Assembly (NCBI GenBank): GCA_947579665.1
Contig: OX388345.1
Span: 35,307,849 to 35,371,848, forward strand
Direction: 5' to 3'
Length of the DNA stretch: 64,000 nt
Source of the DNA: Sympetrum striolatum
Taxonomy: Eukaryota; Arthropoda; Insecta; Odonata; Libellulidae
The translations under genes and the position numbers were made by a program. Shown here piece after piece: positions 24,901-36,684 of this stretch (positions are counted from its first letter, which is position 1; the number at the start of each line of letters is the position of its first letter). The notes under the pieces were generated by a model that saw only the letters and a list, made by a program, of their open reading frames with translations, ran no database searches and had not been told where the DNA came from.

Positions 24901-27190
24901 GAGTCATGGAGTTGCACGCTTCTTCGAAGCCTAACCTCAACAGCACTTCTTAACGTTATGGTATTTTTCTCATAATCATTAGCTCTACATTTCCACCATA
25001 TAAAGTCGTCAATATTATTATTTTCTATTCATTTATAATTTCATTGTTTAATCATTATAATATCAATTTTTATTGTTTACCCACAGATTGATTTATTGCA
25101 AACACTGCTATCAAGTTCTATGATATAATTTCATCAATTCGAAAACCATCATCATTTTTATCCAAGACATAATTAAAAGACAGAATGTACAGGAAAAAAC
25201 GAATGCGCCAAAAGCTTATGATATTGAACAGAAACAGTATTTAGCTATTATCGAAAAAAATATCATTCGTTTACTTTTTAAATTCTATTATTTCCTTATA
25301 TCTGGTGAGACTTAACTTTCTTTAAAAAGCAGCTAGTACATAAGAATTTGAAAGAAAAGTAACTTGATGGTACTGCGTCACGAGAAAACTTATGTAGCAA
25401 TAACGTACGTATATTAAATACTACTATCTACAACTACCTCATAAGATATTCCTGAAATTTATCATTGGAAAATTCAACCTGAATTTTAAAACAAGGTACT
25501 GCACTAAAGAATGGTTTCGATATTTCTACAGTGAAGTATGTACCAACAAATATATTACTGATCCACGCTTTTCTAAGCGTGTGAATTTATTCTCTAATCG
25601 TTTACTAAGAAAGAGAAAACACTATCAGCAGTGTTGCTCATACCATTTTAACTTTCACGCCTAACTATCGTAAAAGGAAAGCTAAGCTATTTTAAGCCTA
25701 ATTATTATAGGCTAACTTATGAATAAGTTTGCATTCTTTGCGATCCAAAGACACTGTTTTCCATACTATTTCCTTTCCAATTGAAAGTTCTGCATTCCAA
25801 CTCTCCGCGAAAAAAACAATCATTTGACTAGCAATGTTATGAATCCCTATCGAAATATCGATGCTTTTAGCGCGGAAGTACAAACAAGACACAGCTTCCT
25901 TCATTGACGTTTAGCTTCCACTCAAAGACATTCTATTTCTGTTCGGAGAGTTCCTGAAAGGATCATTCAGCGACATTAGGAGATTCCTTTTGGCACCCCA
26001 TACCAAACGTCGACGCAGACGACTCCCATACCTCTTTCAACTGCTCGTGGCATCATTTCGCTCCGCTCATCGCAGCCACCGAAGTATTCTCCCCGCAAGG
26101 GTGAACTCGTAGGGGAGTGTTAGAGGCAGATGCTTGAGAAAGAATGGGCGACGGGGAAGCTATGTGCAAAGGGTTTGATGGCGAAGATGCTCCGAGAAGG
26201 GGACTTGATATCATTCCCCTTCTGCAGAAATAAAAACATAAAACCCTTCGGAGAGGGAAAAAGTCAGGGAACCCGGTGCAGCGAAATTTCGTCGCAGTGG
26301 CGAGCCCATTTGCCCCCATTTCTACGCAGGTAAAACTAGGACTGGGTAACATCTACGCTGTTGGGTATGTCTTTTCACACGCTGCAAGACGGGGTAAAAC
26401 TACAAGTACCAAACAAAAGAGGGTGTTAAGGGAAACCAGTTTCAAGCTGGATTCCCTCTCATTAAATTCCGTTACATGCGTTAGGAATGAAGAGTTATTT
26501 CGGTGCATATAATAAATATGTCACGAGTGTTTGAAAGAGGGTTACTGACTTCGTGTGTTCATTTATGCAGCGTTCGTCCCCAATGAGTTATCCTTTACCT
26601 ATGCTTCCATTTCATTGCTTGAAGTTGTGAAGATATGTGTCACAGTAACATTGGAAACATCTCCACATAACTTGTGAAGGTTTTTTCTTGGGCAACTTCT
26701 GAACGGTGGTAGATGGGTAGAAAAATATTCAGCTTGTTCTTTTCACATAAAAAATAGGCTACTATAGAGGTTTGATTAAGTTGTTTCAACTTTACCTCAG
26801 CACTTGCGGAACTTAACAACGTGTGTAATGTATACTGGAATGATTGAAGTGAATGGGAGGTTATTTCTAAGATGTAGCTCAGAAGTCTACCATAAAAGTA
26901 TTTATAACAAAACAACAAAAGAACACCAATTTATTATTTGAAAAATTTCAAAATAAAGCAACTAGCATATCATTAACTATTAAACAAGAGATTTAGTGGG
27001 ACATGAAAATGCGATCATTCTTTCACTACAGTATAATATAAAAAACGCGATTCTAGCCATTTTTCAGAACCAAAAAATGAATTATGACGAATTAAGTGAG
27101 ATTCTGCCAGCATTAAAAGTCTGTGCTTGAAATTCTCCCCTCGTCCCATCACATTTTTATCCATGCATTACGGATAAACCAGCAAAGCGA
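24900..27190. other. AT-rich spacer with a GC-richer island
   Basis: An island lies at about 26040-26400. A small perfect hairpin CACGCTT/AAGCGTG sits at 25564-25570/25575-25581. No gene or transposon was recognised. Confidence 0.45.
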
Positions 27191-27845
27191 CGCAAAATAA
27201 ATTCGCTCATGGCAGGATGGAAATCGAATTCAGGGAAAATAAAACATCAAAGCAAGCGCTGGATCGGAAGGAACACGACGCATCTTACACATGAGGAACA
27301 ATCATCATCCGACGGACGATTTTTCAAAGGAGACAAAAAAGCGAGGTCGATACTGCGCTCGAATCTAATCCCGTCCATTGAGGAAAAAATGCAGAAAATA
27401 AAACATCCGCCTCGTCGCGAGCATCGACGAATCGATCACGAAACAACGAGAGTACCGCAAGGGATCGACTCCGCACTCCCATTTTTCCAGGAAAAAGAGA
27501 AATCCTTCGAAACAAAAATAAACCTTTCCCGCATGGAGCAAACCGAGAGACTACATAAACTGCGCGTGAGAGATAGTTACGCGGAGGAGATTGGAAAATA
27601 CATTTACACCAATCCGAACGAGATTTGCGAGTTGTGGATTGGAAGAGAAAATTTGTGCTCCGGGTGCGAGGGCGTTGGAGAAAAAGAAAGGAAGAAATAC
27701 GGGAGACGAGAGGGAATTGTGAGGAAGGAAGAAGGGAGGGGAAGGAAGTGAAGTAGAGACTGCATTGCGGGATACGTGAAGGAGTCAAGGAACGATGAGG
27801 TGCTCTCTCTCGATGGAAACAAGGGAGGAAACGAAATCAAGTGAG
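27190..27845 (+). other. Purine-rich island with the longest open frame
   Basis: The plus strand is strongly A/G-rich and CpG-containing. This leaves a 180-codon frame open (27209-27751) and a 154-codon frame on the opposite strand (27324-27788). The plus product is very rich in K, R and E and contains no recognisable domain. The open length is adequately explained by the scarcity of T on one strand. I do not call a gene. Confidence 0.4.
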
Positions 27846-27935
27846 AAGTACTCGTGCCAACCTATTATGCAAAGACATGCACTAGAACAAGTACAAGGTT
27901 GTTGAGCAGATATTCCAGAAAATCTGCATCTTTCG

Positions 27936-28125
27936 TCGGGTGATTCGTAGCTTAACATCCGAGGTCCTGGTTTCGAATCCTTTTAAGGGTATTGCCTTAA
28001 TATATCTACCACTATATTAACACCCTCCAAGCCTCCTATACGTGACAGGGAGAAGGAGGGAATCTAGTGCTGGTAAAAGGCTTCTCGTATGTCTATACTA
28101 GTTTAATAAATGAATGTTTGTTGAA
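27936..28125 (+). mobile_element. Probable tRNA-derived SINE
   Basis: GTAGCTTAACATCCG (27946-27960) followed by GGTTTCGAATCC (27968-27979) resembles a tRNA head with a one-base insertion in the B box. About 140 bp of unrelated body follow. The body includes CCTCC/GGAGG complementary words and ends in TTTAATAAATGAATG-like sequence. The order of head, body and A/T-rich tail fits a SINE. I cannot identify the family. Confidence 0.45.
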
Positions 28126-28129
28126 TGAT

Positions 28130-31100
28130 TTTGATCTAAATCAATTAATAAAATTTTCAAGAATGTGACGGAAATTAAGATTTTCTTTAGTGTCAATAGA
28201 TTACGCAATGAAATTCTCAAATTTATAAAAGAACGGGAAAATTATGACCTTGAGTTAATATAGAATCGAATACATAGTGAAAATGGATTATTATAAAATA
28301 ATATAAAATCCTAAAAAGAAAGAGTAAAGCAATTCTAGAATGAAATGTCTGGAGTAAGAAAAAAAGTAATCGCTAAAATAATAAATAATTAAATATGGAG
28401 GCCAACTTCATCCAGTGAAAATTACCCTTTTACAGACGTGTACAGCTGATAAAAAATGGTTACTCCGATAATGCTAGCGAAAAGAACCCTTAGAGCTGAT
28501 GATCATATAAAAAGGAAAAACTATTATATTTTACTTACGATTTCACGCTCAAAAAAAATTATTCCAAATGAAACCAAATTGGATATCCCTATGAAAGCAA
28601 AAAATCACGACGTACTATCTCCTCTATAGATACTACAGCTCAGTTAATCAACTCTTGTCAGCTTATAAGAGCTATATATCAGACTTTAATAATGATAAAA
28701 TACCTATAAATAATGATAATAATAATTTTAATACTAGAAAAAAGATGAAATAGTCAAAACGGAGAGGTTGAAAACATTTTGAAAATTCTGGAATTTTTGT
28801 AAAAGGCAAAATTATATCATCGTTCGGAAGCACCTGATTGTATACAAAGTAACAACAATAACCGTGGATGAAGATGAGCTCCAATTCTCTAACTTCTTAC
28901 TTGAAGCAAAGCTTATTTTTCTGTTCCGTCAGAGTGATCGACGTGAGAATGTGAACGCGCTAATTCACATCGGAGGGAAAAATTCTGAAAGGACAGAGCC
29001 AAATAAAAAGCATTACGTAGATTCACATCAGAAGTTCAAGAGGTTCCCAAAACCAAATTATAAGGCACAGGTTTAGACGCGCCATAAGATAACGCACACA
29101 GGCAGGTCGTTAGACAAAATCCAGGGCTACGAAAAAGCGCGAAGCGAAGACTGGGTGTAAAAATGTTATTGGAAAACACAGTTAAGAGAAGGAAAAATAT
29201 TTCACGGGTAGATGACCCCAATTAAGAAGATGGCGACCAAGCATTTCCGAGCGAGGATAAAGGTAGTGGTTGAAAATTAAAAGGGTTTGAGTGAGTGAGC
29301 GAGAGAACGCCGAGTCAGGCTGAAACGGAAGATTAATAAATAAGTTTCGAAAGGATGAAAAAATATGAAAGTATAAATACAGGACTGCCGGTTTTTGGCA
29401 GTTGAAAATCAGAAGCCGAACCAGAAATCTGTGATATTGCATGAAGCCCAATTTTAAGGGTAAAAACATGATCGATCACTTTTTCAAGTACAGAAACTAT
29501 GAATAGATAACGTAAACATCAATCAATAGGCGTAAAACCGAAATATAATGGAATATTGAAGCAATAAATCAGAGATGAGATACAGCGCATCCTGAGTAAT
29601 TTTTTTTAATTATGGCAGAACGAAAATGTCTGGAATGAAGATAAGGCCAGTTTACCAGGAAAATGAAATAAAATCATACAATGTTATATAATCCACTGAA
29701 CTGCTTTGCTCTTTTCATAAGCACCTTAAAGGTTGATATAATTAAAGATGAAAATAGTACTAGTAACCTTAGTCAAACGCTAACATGCATTTCTTAATGC
29801 AGACGATATGTTGGACTATAGAAGGACAGCATAATTGTGATTCTATGACATGCACTATTTTTCTCACTTCCTCTATTTTATCTGATATTTAACGAGCCAG
29901 GTAATTTACGATCAGAGATATTTCCACTAAGAAAACAATTCTTTCATAACAAAAACCGAACAGAACCAGAGAGGAAAACTGTGAAATTTCTGGTGCAATA
30001 AATTATTTCGTATGACTGACTTCAACCAAACCTCATTCGATCTGCTTAATTATTTGGATGAAGAGCATTGCCTTCATCTCGTATTAAAGGTAACCGAAAA
30101 CACAAGATTTAGAATTAGAAATCGATCCAATTCCCTCCTCAAACTATTAGATAAATCAGAAACTTTTTAATTTCGTTCTTAAGATACACTATAGGCAGCA
30201 GATACAACTCAAAGTAGCAATAAATCATATAAGATACCTCCAACAGAGAAAAAGGATTGTAAGTTCCTTAACGATTAACCCATGCAATATGGAAAATATT
30301 CCTCTTTGAATTAATAGGTTCTTCTGAAGATTCTATGGCATGATATTCCCTTTACGACCCTTCCCGATAAAAATAACGCGTTCTCCCTTGCTTCGCTGCA
30401 TCCACAATTGAATATTAAAGATAGAATTATCCGGTTAAGAAATCGGGGGATTGGCTTGCGGAAGGAGCACATTGGGAAGGAAATCGACAACGACACAGCG
30501 TAAAAGATAGCGCGTGCGCACATATCAATTAAACGAGAAGGATGGAGAGATCGTCTTGAAAGAAATCCCTTATCAATAACCCCGCTCACGCGCTTCGACG
30601 CTAGATTAACTATCAGATATCCGCGCTCCATCGACGAGAAGAAGCAGAAGAATCAGATAAACATTCGAAACACGCAGACTTGGAATCCCTCCACCCGCAG
30701 GGAAATCGCGGATTTATTTTTTCCCGATCCTTAGGCACCGCGGGTGGAGTAGCTGCAAGGATGAAAGGACGGAATTGATGGAATACCGAGATTTCTGAGC
30801 ACGCGAAGTGGAGGAAAAAGCATTCCGAGTGAGATACGTTAATCTCGTGTGCATGCCTTTGCGCGGATTTAAAAGGACTGCCATAACTAATGAAGGCGAC
30901 TCTTTTGGGAAGATACGCGATAAACGCACGTACGACGAACGTGCGCGGAAATTTATTCATTTTAATTCCACCGTGTTTTTTGCCTTTAAACTTAACGAAA
31001 TGCTTCATTATAATAGTACTAGATGTACGGAAAAAATAGTGAATATTGCGTGGCATCGGGGAATTAAAATAGATTTAAGTCAACAATCTTCAGAAGCGAA

Positions 31101-32030
31101 AAGGTTTAATACATAGAACAAATAAGCAAACAACGAATAAGACACATGTGAAAGTAGATAACTCATTTACCGTGACTTAAATTGATCTAATATTATATAT
31201 TAATCATGAGGCTGAAAGTGCATTTCTCCACAATTATAAACTAAATTCAAGTAGTAGCTGAAAGTAAAACAAAAAAGCTAATAATCCCCATTCACAGCTT
31301 CTTACTAAAAAGTAGAAGTTACAGATACGAAGATCTAATGAAACCTGTATTGATTATGAGAATGTCAGTAACATATTTTTTAAAAGAAATAAAATAAAAT
31401 CTAGTATAAAAGCGATGCTACCAAGTTTCAGCAACTACATATATCATTTGTAGTTGAGTTCAAACTCGTTTTCTAAATTTTGCGTCAGAGCCGTCAAAGG
31501 AGATGACATGCCATTGACTTAAGACATTTGATTCGTGTTTATCCAAAGAAACAAAAGAAAGTAATTGTGTCAGCCTAATCGCATGAGTTCAAACTGCATG
31601 CTCAAACTAAAATAAATCTTCAACTAACGTAACTTTCCCTTTGTTGAAACGAAGCGGATCGTTGCCTAACGCATATGCCTTCGCGATAGACCTATACTTT
31701 CCTCGATGTAGATAAAAACATGAAGCATGCTAGCTACGAATAAAATGTGGAAATTATATCTAATGGACTTTAAAAAAGCCACAGCTATAAGAAAACGGAA
31801 GATTTGATCTTTGTAATAAATTTAGTGATAGAAATCTCTACGTACTCCAGTCTCTTACGTCTCGCCTGTGAATATTCAACTTCCTCGGCATAGAATAAAA
31901 TCGTTGCTTTTTGCTCTGGAAAGCAAACCATGTTATTGTGTTTCGTGATATAGTCACCCAAGGGTATAATTGCGTAATCCGTAGATATAACGGCACCGCG
32001 ATCCCGCACCAACCACAGGGACTGCGTGTT
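28130..32030. other. AT-rich spacer with one CpG-richer island
   Basis: An island at about 30340-30960 carries overlapping frames of 102-147 codons on both strands without recognisable domains. The rest is AT-rich with nothing identified. Confidence 0.45.
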
Positions 32031-32031
32031 T

Positions 32032-32060
32032 CATAGGGTGCTATAAATATAACACCCATG
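32032..32060. repeat. Short-loop hairpin
   Basis: CAT-A-GGGTGCTATA and TATAACACCC-ATG pair around a central AA, with one mismatch and one bulged A. The stem is about 13 bp with essentially no loop, so it can act as a small cruciform or hairpin. Confidence 0.5.
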
Positions 32061-32698
32061 AGGGGATCATAGTTGCTCGGAAAATCGCAATATTGTGGCG
32101 ACAGTCGGTGGGTATTGGTGACGCAAAGCACTGCCTCGAAGATAAATAAAGGGAAATTAATAGGAGGAACTGGAGCGAGAGAAATTGCGAAAAGATACTA
32201 ATGTGAGTGATTCATCGTGGCCTAAGACGCAATACAGCAATATTTCGTTAATTATAGCTGGTGATGGTAATAAGTGCATGAATTTGACTTGTACGTAAGG
32301 GAATATTTCATTTGGGAAAGGAAATATTTGTTACGATGAAATTAATTATTGTTATCAGAATCCGCCACAGGAGAAAACCATGAAAACCATGCTGAATATA
32401 CTACATACGAAGTGTACCGAAATCTTCCCGTGATAACCAAATTCTCTACTTCTTGACGGGTTCGTGAACCTCAAAAAGGTTTAAATAAATGTTTTTTCTT
32501 CACTTGAATACAAACGATTTTTGTTTATAGTACCCAGAAAATGTATTATTTCTTGTTTAATTTGAATGTTCTATGTTGCCAAGTCTTTTCCTTCCCCATG
32601 CATCCTACTTTCATTTAATTCACCAGGCAATCCATCGAATAATATTTTTTCTAACCTAACTAATCACAAAACCAAGTTAAAAGGATGAAACATAATAC

Positions 32699-32865
32699 AA
32701 GTAAAAAAATTTTGTACTTTTACTGTTCTAGTAAAGAAATATTGTAAGTAGAAGTATCTGTATTGTAAAAGTTGTACTTATAATGCGCCAATGATAAAAA
32801 TAAACAAGTAAAAATGTTTTTGTACTTATGTTGGTTTAAAAATATTGACTTGAATATCTCCTTTT
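32699..32865 (+). repeat. Degenerate direct repeats, period about 53 bp
   Basis: CAAGTAAAAAAATTTTGTACTT near 32699 recurs as CAAGTAAAAATGTTTTTGTACTT near 32806, with a weaker intermediate TTGTAAAAGTTGTACTTAT between them. In each case AAATATTG-like sequence follows. The AT-rich composition makes this only moderately convincing. Confidence 0.35.
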
Positions 32866-33019
32866 ATAAATGGAATTCCACCAGACCTCCTATTCCTCTT
32901 TTTAAAAACGAGTTACGTAGCGAAAGACTTCGAAAAAAAAATCGGGTATAGTTCAATGTATACGTCAAAACATTCGAAATTGAATAAAAAACAATATATA
33001 CACAAGTAAATTTCCCATC

Positions 33020-33780
33020 CTACTTATTAAAAAGGGAATTCGTTCCCGACCTTGGGAGCCCGCATCCGAGAGTAAATGCAGAAGCCAAACATTCGCGGGG
33101 CACAACTGTAATTCATCTCCACCCGGGAAAATCAATACGGCTCCTAAAAACTCCCGCATAAATTCGCAAATAGTTCTCAGACACATTCACCCATAGACCC
33201 ACTCCAATCGATTCACTAAAAGGCCAAAGGTCAAACCCGCGGGAGAGCGGCGCCAGGACCGGCGCTGGTTTGTTTTACGCGCCGGAATAAAGGGCAGCCC
33301 ATTACGAGAAAGATTTCCCCCGCGCGAGGGAGGTGGAGCGCTAATTTAGTCCGCAATTAGCGAGCGTCGTTTTTCATTGCGTGGAACTCTATAGCGGAGA
33401 CCGCATTCGGGACATCGACGAACTTTTTTCCGCGACGGAATTTCTCCGCATGAAATTCCCATCCCCCTTGTGAATGCGAGTGGATAGTCCCTTAAACAGC
33501 ACGGGAGGAAAAAGAAGGGCGGACTAAATATGGGAGAGATTGGACGTGTCAGAGGGGACTGATGCGTGCCCGTGTGCATTTGGTAGTTGCTCTTGTGTGT
33601 GAGGGCAAAAGAGAGAGGGTAAAGTAATGTTGCGTACATAGAGAGGGAGGGTATAACGACCGCCCCAGTGCGAGTGAATGCCTTCGACTAGACGTCGCAG
33701 ACAGCTAGGATACGTCAGCGCCAACTGTTCGAACAGCGTTTACAAGCAAAATCTGGAGGAACGGGAGCGGCTTCTGAGGC
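33020..33780. other. GC/CpG-rich island
   Basis: Contains dense CpG (GCGCGAGG, GGCGCCAGG) and purine-rich plus-strand sequence. Frames up to 97 codons on the minus strand are not recognisable. A GTAAGA donor-like word follows at 33787, but no coding exon can be supported. Confidence 0.45.
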
Positions 33781-33789
33781 AGAAATGTA

Positions 33790-36615
33790 AGATAGGCTGA
33801 GTGATATTGAACTGGAAGATTCTAGATATTTTCATCATCCAAATTTCTTTCGTGGATTACGACGTTCATTGCGTAAAATCCTTGAGACCTGATACTGCGA
33901 CCCTAGTATAGATGAAAAATTGCCATAAACTTCCTTTACGTAACAAAAAAACAAATGTACTCAAGAAGATAAATCATTTCTATTCTCTCTGAAGCAGCTT
34001 GCGAGTGCAAATCTACTCCAGAAATTCATAGATTCTAACTTCAATATGCGAAGGTGCTTTTCTTTACATTAAATCAATTTACGCAGAATTAAAATACAGA
34101 AAGTACTTTACTGTAAAGAATAAGTTGCCAGATTATGCTAGTCCACTAGCGAAACATGTTGCACCAATAAATTCTGCGGGAGTGTACGAAGTAATTCTTC
34201 CTCAATTTCTTTCAAAAATCAAAATTTTTCGTCAAACATTGCGCAAAATTTTTTGATAGGCGAAATCTTAAGGGGAAAGTGTTAATTCTGCAAAATCATA
34301 TTGTTCTATACAGACTTCTAGAAGGATTTATTTACATTTGATAGTTAATTAATTAGACACACAGATTTTAGAAGTTTTATAGAGTAAAAAATTAGTTTTA
34401 CAGAGAATATATTACATAAATAAATACTTTTCAACTCGAAAACAAAACAACAGCAAGAAAACGAGTCTTACAGAAAACTGAGGGAACTTTAAAAAACCTG
34501 AATCTGGAATAAGATTATCTCTACAGATATATCTTTCTTATACTATACACACCCAGAAAAAAACCGCAATCTTTCCGTCTATTTTATAGAAAATGGTTTA
34601 TTCTAAAAGCAGGTTGACGCAATCGAGAGAAAGAGATCGTCCTTTAAGAGACAAAAGAAGCAAAGGCAAAGGCGTAGAATAAACGGGAAAGGGATCTCGA
34701 AAAGCCGTCCTTCCTCGAAAAGGACATGGTCTGAAGTCTGACGGGCGATTCTCGAGAAAGATGACGTAAGGAAAGCGAATAAAATACGCCGAACGCAATG
34801 CGGCTCAACCTCTTTATTCCTCTCTGCTTTGAATTCTTATGTCTGGAAGGACAAATGAAATCATTGCCGAAGACGGGGACAAATCGCGATGATTAAAACG
34901 AAGGGAATTAAGAGGCTACCGAAACAAATGGTCGGGAGGAACCGGAGATAAAAGAGGCGATGTTATTGTCTCGAGCTACCTTCGAGTCTTCGGATAAATT
35001 AGCGCTGCCAGACAACAGAATGGAGCAATGAATATATTACTCCAAATATTTGCGGACTGACGCTGTTGAGATGATATAATTCACTATGAAGATGTAATAA
35101 TTCTTCCTTGATGAGCGTGTTTTCTCTCGTGAGTAATGTAAGGATTTGGCCAATACAAATTTCATTAATAAGCCCAACATTTTGACTGTATATAATTACA
35201 GCGATGATAAGGAGGGATTATGGGTCTATCAACATACATGACCAATGATGATGACATGTTAATTTCGTACGAAGAGTTACCGTTAAGAGAGTTCAAATAA
35301 ACGATGAAACAAGATCAATGTTATAATTGTGGATGATTTAAGACGGAAAAAGGATGAGGTAGAGCAAAAGTCCGTCTACGAAATACACCTGTTTTTGTGG
35401 CCAAAATGTCGCAGATACGGGTGGGATTCCCTAATGATGATTGCGTAGTTATAACTGAAAGTTAGTTTGGCAGTAATATATAAATTGTGTAAATTTAAAG
35501 TATTAAATAAGATTTTTAAGTTTGATAACAATCTCAATAGCAAATAATTAAATATAATAAAAAAAATTCATTCTTAGTTAGGAGTAGGAGATTCTACCGG
35601 CTTTTTCCGAATTGGCTACTTTCTATATCAAAATCTGTACTCTTTCGGCGTAAGGTATTACTATAACTTTTTGTGTAGCTCACCAAAAAGTCTATACATA
35701 AATCAGGTTTAAATAAATTCTTTCTCCCCTCTCACAATCAGAACCGAAATGACTCAGTTACATTCCCTTTAAGGGAATAATCTCGTATAAAATACAATGC
35801 GAATACATTTAAATGATACACAGAAATTCTGTTTACTTTCTTTATGCAGTACCGAAGTTTGATTCCTCTAGTTTTTACTTGTTGGAGAGCCTAGATGTGA
35901 AATGAATCGCAGTAATTGCGTATCGCAACATAGCGCTACGCAGAAGCTAATTCCAATACAATTTCAAAGTTGGATACATTTCGAAGCCTTGTAACACACA
36001 GCGCCCACAATCATAACTGTGGTCAATATCGTATACATGAAAGGATAGAACTAGTCTCACGTGGTAATTCGATGAGGAAATGGGGGTATGATCTCACAGC
36101 GACGAAATTTCGCAACAAGCTGTGACAAAAAAAGAATACAGTAAGGGCTACGATGGAACATATAGAAACAAAAACAGTATAGAGAGAAACGTAAGACATA
36201 TATCATTCTAGCATTCGACAGAAATACAGCAAAAAGTATCATCGTTGAACCAGCTCCAACGCAGTGAAGTGAATAAGCAATTCTTAGTGAAAACTATGAT
36301 ATGGCACTCAATATTTTTCAGAGACGAACCCCGAGGATACATCGGTAAACAACTGTATGCGAATGGTAGCCAACTTCAGAGGGTTCAGACCTAAGGTTAA
36401 AAAGCGTAAGAGGCGATATATTATGGCTATAGAAAGTTATATAAAAGATTTAGAATCTTGAGGATATACTATTTATTATTATCAACTCAATAAATTATTA
36501 TTATATGACGTGTTTGACTACTGCAAAGTTTAAAGAATGACAGATTTGTAATAAGACGAGGCAAACAAATGAATGATACGCGATAGTAATAAACTAAAAA
36601 AGTAGTTCGAACGCT
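33790..36615. other. AT-rich spacer with one CpG-richer island
   Basis: An island lies at about 34600-35000. An exact short palindrome ATTCCCTT-T-AAGGGAAT is at 35762-35778. No gene was recognised. Confidence 0.45.
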
Positions 36616-36620
36616 CAGTT

Positions 36621-36679
36621 TTCGCACCTCATGTCATACGCCGAGAGGCGGCTTGTATAGTGTTAATGGAGATGTAGAT
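36621..36679 (+). mobile_element. Extremely 5'-truncated LINE 3' end
   Basis: CATACGCC-GAGA-GGCGGCTTGTA followed by TTAATGGAGATGTAGAT matches the hairpin and TAGATG-type tail of the copies at 12733 and 18723. The outer stem has decayed (ACCTC against TATAG), so this looks like an older copy. Confidence 0.6.
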
Positions 36680-36684
36680 TAAGA

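Noticed and set aside
27209..27751. 180-codon plus-strand frame
   Set aside because: The product is K/R/E-rich low complexity without a domain. The frame follows from a T-poor strand, and the opposite strand is equally open.
27324..27788. 154-codon minus-strand frame
   Set aside because: It mirrors the same composition bias and is S/F/R/P-rich with no recognisable motif.
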